Shown: piece by piece, positions 52,661 to 60,717 of the stretch
Position numbering within the stretch: the stretch's first letter is position 1
How the letters are laid out: each line of letters starts with the position of its first letter
NCBI GenBank assembly: GCA_002403205.1
Contig: DHHJ01000033.1
Coordinates: 6,546 to 70,545, forward strand
Direction: 5' to 3'
Source of the DNA: Anaerolineaceae bacterium UBA4775
GTDB lineage: Bacteria > Chloroflexota > Anaerolineae > Anaerolineales > Anaerolineaceae
Length of the DNA stretch: 64,000 nt
Translations under genes and position numbers: made by a program
Notes under the pieces: model-generated
Database searches by the model: none
What the model saw: the letters and a program-made list of their open reading frames with translations, nothing else
What the model was told of the DNA's origin: nothing

Positions 52661-52696
52661 ATGGTGACCAGCAAGAAGAATCATGCTGGTCACCAT
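52661..52696 (+). promoter_or_regulatory. Hairpin between pstS and pstC
   Basis: ATGGTGACCAGC and GCTGGTCACCAT pair perfectly over 12 bp around a 12-nt loop. No T-tract follows. In operons with an abundant binding protein such a hairpin commonly stabilises the upstream mRNA and dampens downstream expression. Confidence 0.6.
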
Positions 52697-52772
52697 GTAA
52701 CATGCGATAAGAAATGGTTCGTAATGATCAAATCTAGAATTAATTCACAAGTTTAATGGTGCGAGTTTCATA

Positions 52773-53900
52773 ATGAATCTTAAGAAGAGAAGACGAGTTG
52801 GGGAATCCATCATTCACGGTTTTTTGATCCTCTCCAGTGTCATTTCAATTTTCATCACGGTTGGCATTATTTTCGAGCTTGGTACTGAATCCATGCTTTT
52901 TTTTACTCGCAAGCAATGGGAAAGAACCAATAAAGAGGTTGTTCAAAATGTAGAACTTGCCTCCACATCGTTTTTTGTGAGTGAATCTGGCGCTACCCTA
53001 AGAGCGGGTGACCTGATCCGCCTGAGAGATGAAGAAATGCGGGTGGTTGAAATCCAGGGCGGGCTTCTGGTTGTTGAACGCGGTGCAGAGGGCACTGAAC
53101 CCATTTTTCACAGCGAAGGAACCGCGATTGAAAAAGCCACCCAGGTGACCCTGCTTGAATTCTTTGGAAAAACTGAATGGAATCCACAAATCGGGCGGTT
53201 CGGGATTTGGGCTTTGGTGAATTCAACATTGATGACGAGCCTGATCGCCCTGGTTGTTGCCCTTCCGATCGGTTTATGCGTGGCCATATTCTTGAGCGAA
53301 TATGCCAGCCAACGATTTCGCAGCATATTGAAGCCAATCCTGGAGGTTTTGGCGGGTGTGCCCACTGTTGTTTACGGTTACTTTGCCCTGACTTTTATGA
53401 CGCCTTTGCTGCAGGCAATCTTAGGTAAAAATGTTGTCGGCATTTACAACACGGCTTCAGCGGGCATTGTGATCGGCATCCTGATCATCCCGCTGGTGAG
53501 CTCAATGAGTGAGGATGCCCTTAGTGCGGTGCCTAATGCCTTGCGAGAGGCAGCCTATGGGTTGGGTGCGACCAAGTTCGAAACGGCTTTGCAGGTTGTG
53601 GTACCTGCAGCCTTTTCGGGGATCGCGGCAGCTTTTATTGTCGCCACCTCACGTGCGATCGGTGAAACGATGATTGTGGCCATTGCGGCTGGAGCAGGGC
53701 CTAATTTCACCTTTAATCCCTTTGAAGCAGCCGAGACCATGACCGGCCATATCGTTCGCATCAGCGGGGGAGACCTCAGTTATAACTCGCTGGATTACAA
53801 CAGTATTTTTGCCATCGGCCTGCTGTTGTTCTTCATGACCCTTATTCTCAACATTATCAGTCAAAAGATCGTAAAGAAATTCAGGGAGGTTTATCAATGA
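52773..53900 (+). CDS. pstC: Phosphate ABC transporter permease PstC with extracytoplasmic insert
   Basis: Protein of 375 aa. TM1 (IHGFLILSSVISIFITVGIIF) is followed by an unusual soluble insert (about 50-130, with SGATLRAGDLIRLRDEEMRVVEIQGG). The permease core follows (SLIALVVALPIGLCVAIFLSEYA, EVLAGVPTVVYGYFAL), with the EAA-type ABC contact loop EAAYGLGATKFETALQVVVPAA and SRAIGETM. Typical PstC is nearer 300 aa. The stop overlaps pstA by 4 nt (ATGA). Confidence 0.93.
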   Translation: MNLKKRRRVGESIIHGFLILSSVISIFITVGIIFELGTESMLFFTRKQWERTNKEVVQNVELASTSFFVSESGATLRAGDLIRLRDEEMRVVEIQGGLLVVERGAEGTEPIFHSEGTAIEKATQVTLLEFFGKTEWNPQIGRFGIWALVNSTLMTSLIALVVALPIGLCVAIFLSEYASQRFRSILKPILEVLAGVPTVVYGYFALTFMTPLLQAILGKNVVGIYNTASAGIVIGILIIPLVSSMSEDALSAVPNALREAAYGLGATKFETALQVVVPAAFSGIAAAFIVATSRAIGETMIVAIAAGAGPNFTFNPFEAAETMTGHIVRISGGDLSYNSLDYNSIFAIGLLLFFMTLILNIISQKIVKKFREVYQ

Positions 53901-55174
53901 GTGTGACACCGGATGAAGCACTCTCCGTTTCCCCAGCAGATGCGCATGAGATCTCTGCTGAAGCGGCGAAATTATCCCGAAGGCATTTTGTCGGGAAAGT
54001 ATGGCAGGTGATATTCGCCTCTTCGACACTGGTTGGGATTGTTGCACTGACAACATTATTGCTTAACATTGTAAACAGCGCCTTCGGTTATGTTGCTGTG
54101 GAAAATACAGTACAACCTGAACACTTGGCGATCAACGGTGTTCCAATTGAGCGAATGCCCAAGGAAGACCTGGTTGCCGTGCTTGAAAGTCATGTATCGG
54201 CTGGACTTATGCGCCGTTTTGAGAATGAAATTCCCTGGGAGGAAAGGACTCGCGAAGATGTGTACAATCTCGTACTGGAGCGGGTGGTTGACCCAAAACC
54301 GGTTGCTCAGTGGTCTTTATACGAATCCCTGTTTACAGTTGATGCCATCCGGCAGGAGATGGTGGAAAGATACCCTGAAGCAGACCTGATCTTTAAAAGC
54401 TGGGTTACCCCGAGCTTTATCACTTCTCCGCAATCTTCCAATGCGTTCAATGCCGGTGTTCGAACGGCAATCCTGGGTTCGCTGTGGACAATTTCAATTG
54501 CGATTATTTTCTCATTCCCGATCGGTGTTGGCGCAGCAATCTACTTGCAGGAGTACGCTAAGGACAACCTCATCAACCGGATCATCACGCTGAATATCAA
54601 CAATCTTGCCGGTGTTCCATCAATCATTTACGGGATACTCGGGTTGGCTTTATTTGTGCGCCTGCTTGGTCAGGTCACCAGCGGTGCCATCTTTGGATAC
54701 ACTGACCCGATGACAGCCAACGGCCGGACGATACTTTCTGCAGGCCTGACCCTGGGGTTGCTGATCTTGCCGCTCATTATCATCAATGCCCAGGAGGCGA
54801 TCAAAGCTGTGCCTAATTCATTGCGCCAGGCAAGTTACGGGATCGGTGCTACACGCTGGCAGACGATTTGGCACCACGTGCTGCCCAGTGCGCTCCCGGG
54901 GATTTTAACGGGGACAATTCTGGCAATTTCCCGCGCGATCGGAGAAACCGCGCCATTGGTGGTTGTGGGGGCATCAACCTTCATCACTTTTGACCCCGAT
55001 GGTCCTTTCTCAAAATTCACCACCCTGCCCGTTCAGATTTACCAATGGACAGCACGTCCACAAGATGTATTCCGCAATCTTGCTGCTGGAGGAATTATTG
55101 TGCTTTTATTGATGTTACTTTCGATGAATGCTATCGCAGTTTTATTGCGCAACAGATATTCACGGAGGATTTAA
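53897..55174 (+). CDS. pstA: Phosphate ABC transporter permease PstA with large extracytoplasmic insert
   Basis: Protein of 425 aa, well over the usual 280-300. After TM1 (VIFASSTLVGIVALTTLLLNIV) an insert of about 120 residues, mostly helical and charged (HLAINGVPIERMPKEDLVAV, EERTREDVYNLVLERVV), precedes the permease core: SLWTISIAIIFSFPIGVGAAIYL, NNLAGVPSIIYGILGLALF, the contact loop QASYGIGATRWQTIWHHVLP and SRAIGETAPL. Coupled to pstC by ATGA; pstB starts on the next base after the stop. Confidence 0.93.
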   Translation: MSVTPDEALSVSPADAHEISAEAAKLSRRHFVGKVWQVIFASSTLVGIVALTTLLLNIVNSAFGYVAVENTVQPEHLAINGVPIERMPKEDLVAVLESHVSAGLMRRFENEIPWEERTREDVYNLVLERVVDPKPVAQWSLYESLFTVDAIRQEMVERYPEADLIFKSWVTPSFITSPQSSNAFNAGVRTAILGSLWTISIAIIFSFPIGVGAAIYLQEYAKDNLINRIITLNINNLAGVPSIIYGILGLALFVRLLGQVTSGAIFGYTDPMTANGRTILSAGLTLGLLILPLIIINAQEAIKAVPNSLRQASYGIGATRWQTIWHHVLPSALPGILTGTILAISRAIGETAPLVVVGASTFITFDPDGPFSKFTTLPVQIYQWTARPQDVFRNLAAGGIIVLLLMLLSMNAIAVLLRNRYSRRI

Positions 55175-55972
55175 ATGGCCAGTTTGAACCCAGAATCTAG
55201 CAATGGCCGTTACGCAATTGAAGCCAAAGACCTGAATCTCTATTACGGAGATTTTCGCGCTGTAAAAGATACCAACATGAAGTTCGAACGGAATAAAATT
55301 ACAGCCATCATCGGCCCATCAGGTTGCGGTAAAAGCACCGTTTTACGTGCATTTAATCGGATGAATGAATTGATCCCGATCTATCACGCCACCGGGGAAG
55401 TCATTTTTAACGGGACCAATATCTATAATGACGATGTTGACCCGGTTGAGGTCAGAAGGCATATCGGGATGGTTTTCCAAAAACCGAACCCGTTTCCGAA
55501 GAGTATTTATGAAAACGTTGCCTGGGGTGTGCGTAAGGTGACAAACTACAAAGGCAAACTGGATGACATTGTGGAACAATCCCTCCGCCAGGCTGCTTTG
55601 TGGGACGAAGTGAAGGATATTTTGGATCAAAGCGGATTGGCTTTGTCGGGCGGGCAGCAGCAGCGCCTGTGCATCGCGCGCACTTTGGCGGTTAAACCCA
55701 ATGTCGTCTTGATGGATGAACCTGCGTCCGCGCTGGACCCGATCGCTACGTTGCGCATCGAAGAGTTGATCCAGGAGTTGAAAAAGGACTACACGATCAT
55801 CATCGTTACCCACAACATGCAGCAGGCCGCCCGAGCCTCGGATTACACAGCCTTTTTCAATATGGATGAAGACCGGGCCGGGTTCCTGGTGGAATATGAC
55901 CGCACCACGAAGATGTTCACCAACCCGGAAAAACGCCTGACTGAAGATTATATCTCAGGGCGTTTCGGTTAA
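55175..55972 (+). CDS. pstB: Phosphate ABC transporter ATPase PstB
   Basis: Protein of 265 aa. Walker A is GPSGCGKST (47-55), the Q-loop VFQKPNPFPKSIYENVAWG is the PstB type, the signature is LSGGQQQR, Walker B is VLMDEPASALDP and the H-loop IIVTHNMQQAAR. The C-terminal TSDYTAFF-like and NPEKRLTEDYISGRFG are diagnostic of PstB. No phoU or phoB/R follows; the convergent HAD gene ends 8 nt later. Confidence 0.96.
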   Translation: MASLNPESSNGRYAIEAKDLNLYYGDFRAVKDTNMKFERNKITAIIGPSGCGKSTVLRAFNRMNELIPIYHATGEVIFNGTNIYNDDVDPVEVRRHIGMVFQKPNPFPKSIYENVAWGVRKVTNYKGKLDDIVEQSLRQAALWDEVKDILDQSGLALSGGQQQRLCIARTLAVKPNVVLMDEPASALDPIATLRIEELIQELKKDYTIIIVTHNMQQAARASDYTAFFNMDEDRAGFLVEYDRTTKMFTNPEKRLTEDYISGRFG

Positions 55973-55980
55973 ATAATGAT

Positions 55981-56829
55981 TTAGAGCTGTGAAGAGATGT
56001 GCTCCAGGATCGGCCCTATGAGTCCGTCCTGGTTGCGTTTTACGAGGTAGTTTGCACTTTCAAGCGCTTTAGGATGCGCTGTGGTGGGGGCAAAGCTGGT
56101 GTGTGCAAGTTGAAAAAGAGGTAAATCGTTTTCGGCATCGCCCACGGCAAAGATGGGGCAGCCATTCAGGTGAAGGGTTTCCAGGAGGTGGGTCAGCGTG
56201 GCGGCTTTGGTGATCCCCGGGGGATTGATCTCGAAGGCATAGGGCAGACTGGTTGCGGTGGTGGCCGGCAAACTTTGGGTGTAGTGTTTGATGTTTCGCA
56301 TAGGTGAACGCTCGGGTTCCAGGACCATGACCTTGATGATCTCACCTGACAGGTCAGTTGGCCGGGTCTCCTGGGCATCGAGATGGTGCGCTTTCATCAA
56401 GTTGCGGGCAAAGGAACTTGGGTTGACCAGGTGAACGCTATCCACGCCAAAAAAGGTGAAAGCTGTGTTGGGAAACGCCTGAGCAAGGTCGACCAGGGCG
56501 GCGTGTGATTCGGCGGGAAAAGCCTGAACAAAGCAAACCTGCTCACCCGGACGGTAGGCTACTCCCCCGTTCATGAACACACCTGGCAGGGGGAAGAGGA
56601 TGCCCTGGTAGATGCCATGGGCTTGAAGGATGCTCTTGACCGAGCGCAGATCCCGCCCGGTGGTGATCACAGGCAGGATCGCGTCGGGAAAATCCGAGAG
56701 GATGGTGACATCTTTCGGGTGGATGTGGACCTGTTCGTCGATCAAGGTGCCGTCAAAATCAAGGCATAAAATGGCTGCAATTTGGGGCGGATGCGATGAA
56801 CTGGGTATGGTAATCGGCATGATATTCAC
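55981..56829 (-). CDS. HAD-superfamily phosphatase, Cof-type (IIB)
   Basis: Protein of 282 aa. Motif I is CLDFDGTLID, motif II the TTGRD segment (PVITTGRDLRSVKSI), motif III the Lys in the NPPGITKAATLTHLLE segment and motif IV FAVGDAENDLPLF. The type IIB cap lies between. Such enzymes dephosphorylate sugar phosphates or flavin/PLP phosphates; the substrate is open. It starts at GTG 56829 or ATG 56820, just after the SMP-30 gene on the same strand. Confidence 0.87.
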   Translation of the reverse strand: MNIMPITIPSSSHPPQIAAILCLDFDGTLIDEQVHIHPKDVTILSDFPDAILPVITTGRDLRSVKSILQAHGIYQGILFPLPGVFMNGGVAYRPGEQVCFVQAFPAESHAALVDLAQAFPNTAFTFFGVDSVHLVNPSSFARNLMKAHHLDAQETRPTDLSGEIIKVMVLEPERSPMRNIKHYTQSLPATTATSLPYAFEINPPGITKAATLTHLLETLHLNGCPIFAVGDAENDLPLFQLAHTSFAPTTAHPKALESANYLVKRNQDGLIGPILEHISSQL

Positions 56830-56835
56830 GTGTGT

Positions 56836-57711
56836 TCAGCCGAAAAAATACGGGGGCTGACCAGTGGTATCGGTGAGGAGGGTGAAGACATCACCGGCAT
56901 GGGGTTGATCGGCCAGCTCAGCAGGGGAGAGGCCTGTGCGTGCTGTGGTGATGAACAGCTGTTGATGCCCTTCACCGCCAAAGCAGCACGATGTCACCCG
57001 TTGGGCGGGGACACTAACCTTCATCAGGGGCTCACCCTCAGGGCTATACCGGAGGACACCCCAGCCATTCCACTGGGCGCTCCACACGCAGCCTTCGGCG
57101 TCAACGCACAAACCATCGGGCACGATCTCTGCTGTGTTTTTTGGAAGCTGGACGAATGGACGCCTGTTTTGAATTGTCCCCGTGGCGAGATCAAAGTCAA
57201 ACGCATAGATGGTGTACCGGAGCGAATCCGTGTAGTACATGGTACTTCGGTCCGGGCTCCACCCCAGGCCGTTAGAGATGCCAATTTCCCCCAGGATGAT
57301 GTGCTGGCTGCTATCCGGGTCAAGGCGATACAGTTCGCCTTGGGCCAGCTGGGTATCGATGCTGCCGGCCCAAAACCGGCCGGCGGGGTCAACCTTGCCG
57401 TCGTTCAGGCGCACCCCGGATCGGGGAGGGAGGGGGTTCCACAGCAGGCTGGGTTCCCCTTGCATATGTGACCAGGCCAGGAATCCAGCGCCGGTGGCAA
57501 GGATGAATCCACCCGATTTTCGAAAACAAAAGGCACCTAAGGGCGTGTCGAAATGGGTGCTGCTGAAGCCAGTCATGGCGGGGTTGGAAGTATACAGTTC
57601 GCCTGCGTCGATATCCACCCAGTACAGGCAGCCTTCAGCAGGGTGCCACAGGGGGCCTTCACCGAGGGCGTTGTGGCATGAGAATAATAATTCAGCCTGA
57701 ACCGTTTTCAC
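56836..57711 (-). CDS. SMP-30/gluconolactonase-family hydrolase
   Basis: Protein of 291 aa, a six-bladed propeller of the SMP-30 type: GEGPLWHPAEGCLYWVDIDAG (metal ligand Glu), RLNDGKVDPAGRFWAGS (Asn/Asp ligands), SNGLGWSPDRSTMYYTDS and PDGLCVDAEGCVWSAQWNG. It hydrolyses sugar-type lactones with a divalent metal. The GTG start overlaps the upstream cupin stop (GTGA), so these are coupled; with the HAD gene they make a three-gene operon probably handling a carbohydrate or its phosphate. Confidence 0.92.
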   Translation of the reverse strand: MKTVQAELLFSCHNALGEGPLWHPAEGCLYWVDIDAGELYTSNPAMTGFSSTHFDTPLGAFCFRKSGGFILATGAGFLAWSHMQGEPSLLWNPLPPRSGVRLNDGKVDPAGRFWAGSIDTQLAQGELYRLDPDSSQHIILGEIGISNGLGWSPDRSTMYYTDSLRYTIYAFDFDLATGTIQNRRPFVQLPKNTAEIVPDGLCVDAEGCVWSAQWNGWGVLRYSPEGEPLMKVSVPAQRVTSCCFGGEGHQQLFITTARTGLSPAELADQPHAGDVFTLLTDTTGQPPYFFG

Positions 57712-58094
57712 GCGCCGGCCGCCTCACGGGTAATCACGCACATGAACCCCAAAGGCTCATCTCCAATGTTGACCAGCTGGTGGATATCATTCCCGGAGAT
57801 AAATACGGAATCCAGCGGGCCAAGCTCGTGAAAATCATCCCCGATTTGCACCTTGGCCTTGCCATGTAAGATCACGATGCCGTGCTCGTGGGTGTGCTGG
57901 TCGAAAAAGGTGTTATCTCCTACGGGGACATGAAAATAGCGGATGACAAAATTCGGGGCGCCATCCTGTGGCCCAACCAGCACGTTTTTGATGACACCCT
58001 GGACTTCATCGGTGTGGATCAGCAGCGGGTCGACGCCTTCCCAGGCATAATCATTGCTGGATCTGTCGCCTTTAAAACGATGGACTGCAGACAT
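57708..58094 (-). CDS. Cupin-domain protein
   Basis: Protein of 128 aa with one conserved cupin barrel: HTHEHGIVILHGKAKVQIGD (motif 1, with two His and a Glu/Gly pattern) and the second motif around PLDSVFISGNDIHQLVNIGDEPLGFMCVI. This size and pattern suggest a metal-binding sugar- or small-molecule-binding protein or isomerase; a precise reaction cannot be assigned. AAGGAG lies 9 nt before the ATG. First gene of the cupin-SMP-30-HAD operon. Confidence 0.88.
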   Translation of the reverse strand: MSAVHRFKGDRSSNDYAWEGVDPLLIHTDEVQGVIKNVLVGPQDGAPNFVIRYFHVPVGDNTFFDQHTHEHGIVILHGKAKVQIGDDFHELGPLDSVFISGNDIHQLVNIGDEPLGFMCVITREAAGA

Positions 58095-58218
58095 GGCTTT
58101 TCTCCTTGGATAGTGACGGGCTTGGGAAAATTATAATGCCGTTTAGCATCCTCAAAAAAGGGAATCCCTGGTTATAATATGATTTGAGCACCCATTTAGA
58201 TGAAATGAGAATGCGGAT

Positions 58219-59232
58219 ATGATCCATCACGATTTGCCCCTGATCGACCTGCATCGCCACCTGGACGGGAATGTGCGCTTATCTACCATTCTCGACCTGG
58301 CCCGCCAACATCAACTGCCCCTGCCGGCTGACAACCTCGAGGACCTGCGTCCGCACATCCAGGTGAGTGAACCGCAGACAGACATCATGGCCTACTTTCA
58401 GAAGTTCACCTGGATGGTGTCGGTGTTTGCCGACGAAGCGGCCTGCCGCCGTGTGGCTTATGAGAATGTGGTCGACGCCCACTCAGAGGGGATCGACTAC
58501 ATTGAGCTGCGCTTCAGCCCGTGGTTCATGGCTGAGCCGCATGGGTTGAACCCCGAGGGGGTGGTTGCTGGAGTTGTGGACGGCGTGCAGGCAGCAGCGG
58601 CCGACCTGGATGACATCCAGGTCAACCTGGTGGGCATCATCAGCCGCACCTACGGTGTAGAGATCGGCTTTAAGGAGCTGGAAGCTTTACTAACCCACAA
58701 AGATGATATTGCCGGGCTGGATTTGGCCGGGGATGAAGCCAATTTTCCTGCTGAATGGTTCATCCCGCATTTCAAACAAGCCCGCGATGCCGGCTGGGGG
58801 ATCACAGTGCACGCCGGTGAATCGGCCGGTCCGGAGAGTGTGTGGCATGCGCTCCGGGATTTAGGCGCACACAGGATCGGGCATGCTGTGCGGATCGAGG
58901 AGGACCCGGCCCTGGTTGAGCATATGCGAGATGCACAAATCGGTATTGAAGCCAACCTGACGAGCAACTGGCACACCAACACCGTTTCAAGCTATGCGGA
59001 ACACCCGCTAAAAAGGTGGCTGGACCTGGGTTTGCGGGCGACGATCAACACCGATGACCCGGGCATCAGCCCGGTGACATTGCGGGAGGAGTTCGAAGTG
59101 GCAGCACCCCAAGCCGGCCTGACGGCAGATGACACGCATAAAGCGCAGGAGAACGCTTTAGCGGTGGCATTTTTATCGCCGCAGGAAAAACAAACTTTGC
59201 TGGAGAAGAAGGTTAAGCCAATTAACTACTGA
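58219..59232 (+). CDS. add: Adenosine deaminase
   Basis: Protein of 337 aa. Zinc ligands H12 and H14 are in LIDLHRHLDGNVR; the further ligand and active-site blocks are ITVHAGESAGPESVWHAL, HRIGHAVRIEEDP, and TINTDDPGISPVTL near the C-terminus. It deaminates adenosine (and deoxyadenosine) to inosine; adenine deaminases and related amidohydrolases are possible, but the HAGE and TDDPG wording favours adenosine. A TATAAT lies about 40 nt upstream. It is divergent from the cupin operon. Confidence 0.93.
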   Translation: MIHHDLPLIDLHRHLDGNVRLSTILDLARQHQLPLPADNLEDLRPHIQVSEPQTDIMAYFQKFTWMVSVFADEAACRRVAYENVVDAHSEGIDYIELRFSPWFMAEPHGLNPEGVVAGVVDGVQAAAADLDDIQVNLVGIISRTYGVEIGFKELEALLTHKDDIAGLDLAGDEANFPAEWFIPHFKQARDAGWGITVHAGESAGPESVWHALRDLGAHRIGHAVRIEEDPALVEHMRDAQIGIEANLTSNWHTNTVSSYAEHPLKRWLDLGLRATINTDDPGISPVTLREEFEVAAPQAGLTADDTHKAQENALAVAFLSPQEKQTLLEKKVKPINY

Positions 59233-59246
59233 CCGAAAGGATTAGC

Positions 59247-60140
59247 GTGGTTGTTATCTGGATCATCATCTTTGTTGTTGTTCTGCTGCTGATTTATGCA
59301 GGGATAGGATTTTATGCCGCTTTGACATTGACTAAAGTTGGCGATCATCCCCAATATGAGCAAGACCCGGGTTCGTTTGGACTTGAATTCTCCACTGTTT
59401 CCTTTCCATCCAGGGGAGATCAGCTCAAGATCGCAGCCTGGTACATCCCGCACCCCAAGGCGGCCAAAGCGTTCATCCTGGTGCATGGGCGCAATGCCAG
59501 CAAGCAGAACGCTATCTCGGGGGAACTGCCCCGCTTGGCTGCTGAACTGCATGCGGCAGGCTTGGCCGTCTTGATGATTGACCTGCGCGCCCATGGCGAC
59601 AGTGAGGGAAAGCGCTATACTTTTGGTGCGCATGAGCGCCGGGATGTGCTGGGCGGGGTAGATTTTTTGCTGAAACAAGGTTTTGGTGCTGGTCAGATTG
59701 GCGTTTTGGGAATTTCATTGGGCGGCGCTGCGGTCATCGGTGCGGCTGCAGGGGAGCCTGCCATCGGCGCTGTGGTCGTTGAAAGCAGCTTCGCTGATAT
59801 CGACATGTTGATCGAGCCCAAGTGGAAAGCGGAAAGCGGCCTGCCGATGTTCTTTGTGCCCGGGGTGTTTTTCATGTGGCAGCTGCTGATGGGAATTGAC
59901 CTCAAAGGGGTCAAACCCATGGAAGAACTGGCCAGGGTACCTCCACGCCCGGTTCTGATCATGCATTCGTGGTCAGATGAGACGGTGGATGTCCAGCATG
60001 CCTATGCCTTGAAAAATGCCGTCCCGGAAGCTGAGCTGGTGGTTTTCAACAACTGCGAGCATGCTGAACTGTTCCGGGACGCTCCCGAGGCTTATTTGGC
60101 TGCCTTGGGGCCCTTTCTCCAGGAGCAGTGGGTGGGGTAA
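59247..60140 (+). CDS. Alpha/beta hydrolase with N-terminal membrane anchor
   Basis: Protein of 297 aa. An N-terminal hydrophobic segment (VVIWIIIFVVVLLLIYAGIGFY) anchors it. The hydrolase core follows: ILVHGRNASKQNAISGEL (oxyanion), the nucleophile elbow GVLGISLGGAAVIG (Ser in GISLGG), the acid in MHSWSDETVDVQHAY and the His in NNCEHAELF. This is the peptidase S9-like/dienelactone-type fold. The substrate is unknown. It starts at GTG, with GAAAGGAT 5 nt upstream, 14 nt after add and probably co-transcribed. Confidence 0.85.
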   Translation: MVVIWIIIFVVVLLLIYAGIGFYAALTLTKVGDHPQYEQDPGSFGLEFSTVSFPSRGDQLKIAAWYIPHPKAAKAFILVHGRNASKQNAISGELPRLAAELHAAGLAVLMIDLRAHGDSEGKRYTFGAHERRDVLGGVDFLLKQGFGAGQIGVLGISLGGAAVIGAAAGEPAIGAVVVESSFADIDMLIEPKWKAESGLPMFFVPGVFFMWQLLMGIDLKGVKPMEELARVPPRPVLIMHSWSDETVDVQHAYALKNAVPEAELVVFNNCEHAELFRDAPEAYLAALGPFLQEQWVG

Positions 60141-60201
60141 ACGCTGAAGCGACAGTCAAACTCATTGCCGCTATATGGAAAAGTAGTTGGGAGACCGTTA
60201 A

Positions 60202-60651
60202 TTAATGGTTTTTTTCAGGATGGTAAGAAAAATGCCTGGTTGTCCAGAGTGCACTCAGCAGGATCGGAACACCGACGCCATCGAAAATAATGAAGCGCAG
60301 GATGCTGGCGCGTAATAGCTGGTATTCACCGGGGATCGTTGTGAGCAAGATCGACTCAGCGACAACACCAATGGATTGCATGATGAAGGCTGACCACAGC
60401 GAGACTTTGAACTTAACCGGGTGCAGCAGGGCAAACACATATGGCACCTGCCACATCAGGAACAGGATGCCGTAACCAGCCACGGCGGCGCGGCCGGGCA
60501 CACCCTCGAGCTGGAATGCCGGTGCAAAGGCTTCGGGTCTCAACATGAACTGAAACGCAGCCTGCAGGTTCCAAAACAAGACAATGGCGATCAGCAGGCG
60601 CGCCGCCCAGGCTTGCCTGGGGTTATTGTGACGGGCGAAAAGGGTGCGCAT
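60202..60651 (-). CDS. Small four-helix membrane protein, unknown function
   Basis: Protein of 149 aa with four predicted transmembrane helices (AARLLIAIVLFWNLQAAFQF, AVAGYGILFLMWQVPYVFALL, SLWSAFIMQSIGVVAESILL, SILRFIIFDGVGVPILLSAL). I do not recognise a family. It is convergent with the hydrolase gene. The start has a TATAAT 6 nt upstream and no Shine-Dalgarno. Confidence 0.6.
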   Translation of the reverse strand: MRTLFARHNNPRQAWAARLLIAIVLFWNLQAAFQFMLRPEAFAPAFQLEGVPGRAAVAGYGILFLMWQVPYVFALLHPVKFKVSLWSAFIMQSIGVVAESILLTTIPGEYQLLRASILRFIIFDGVGVPILLSALWTTRHFSYHPEKNH

Positions 60652-60657
60652 GGAGTA

Positions 60658-60663
60658 ATTATA
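60658..60663 (-). promoter_or_regulatory. -10 hexamer TATAAT, leaderless type
   Basis: TATAAT on the minus strand ends 6 nt before the ATG at 60651, with no ribosome binding site between. Confidence 0.5.
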
Positions 60664-60717
60664 ATGAAGATGGCCGAGTTTTGTGCGTGTGATAGATGGT
60701 AAGGATGTAATGCGTTC

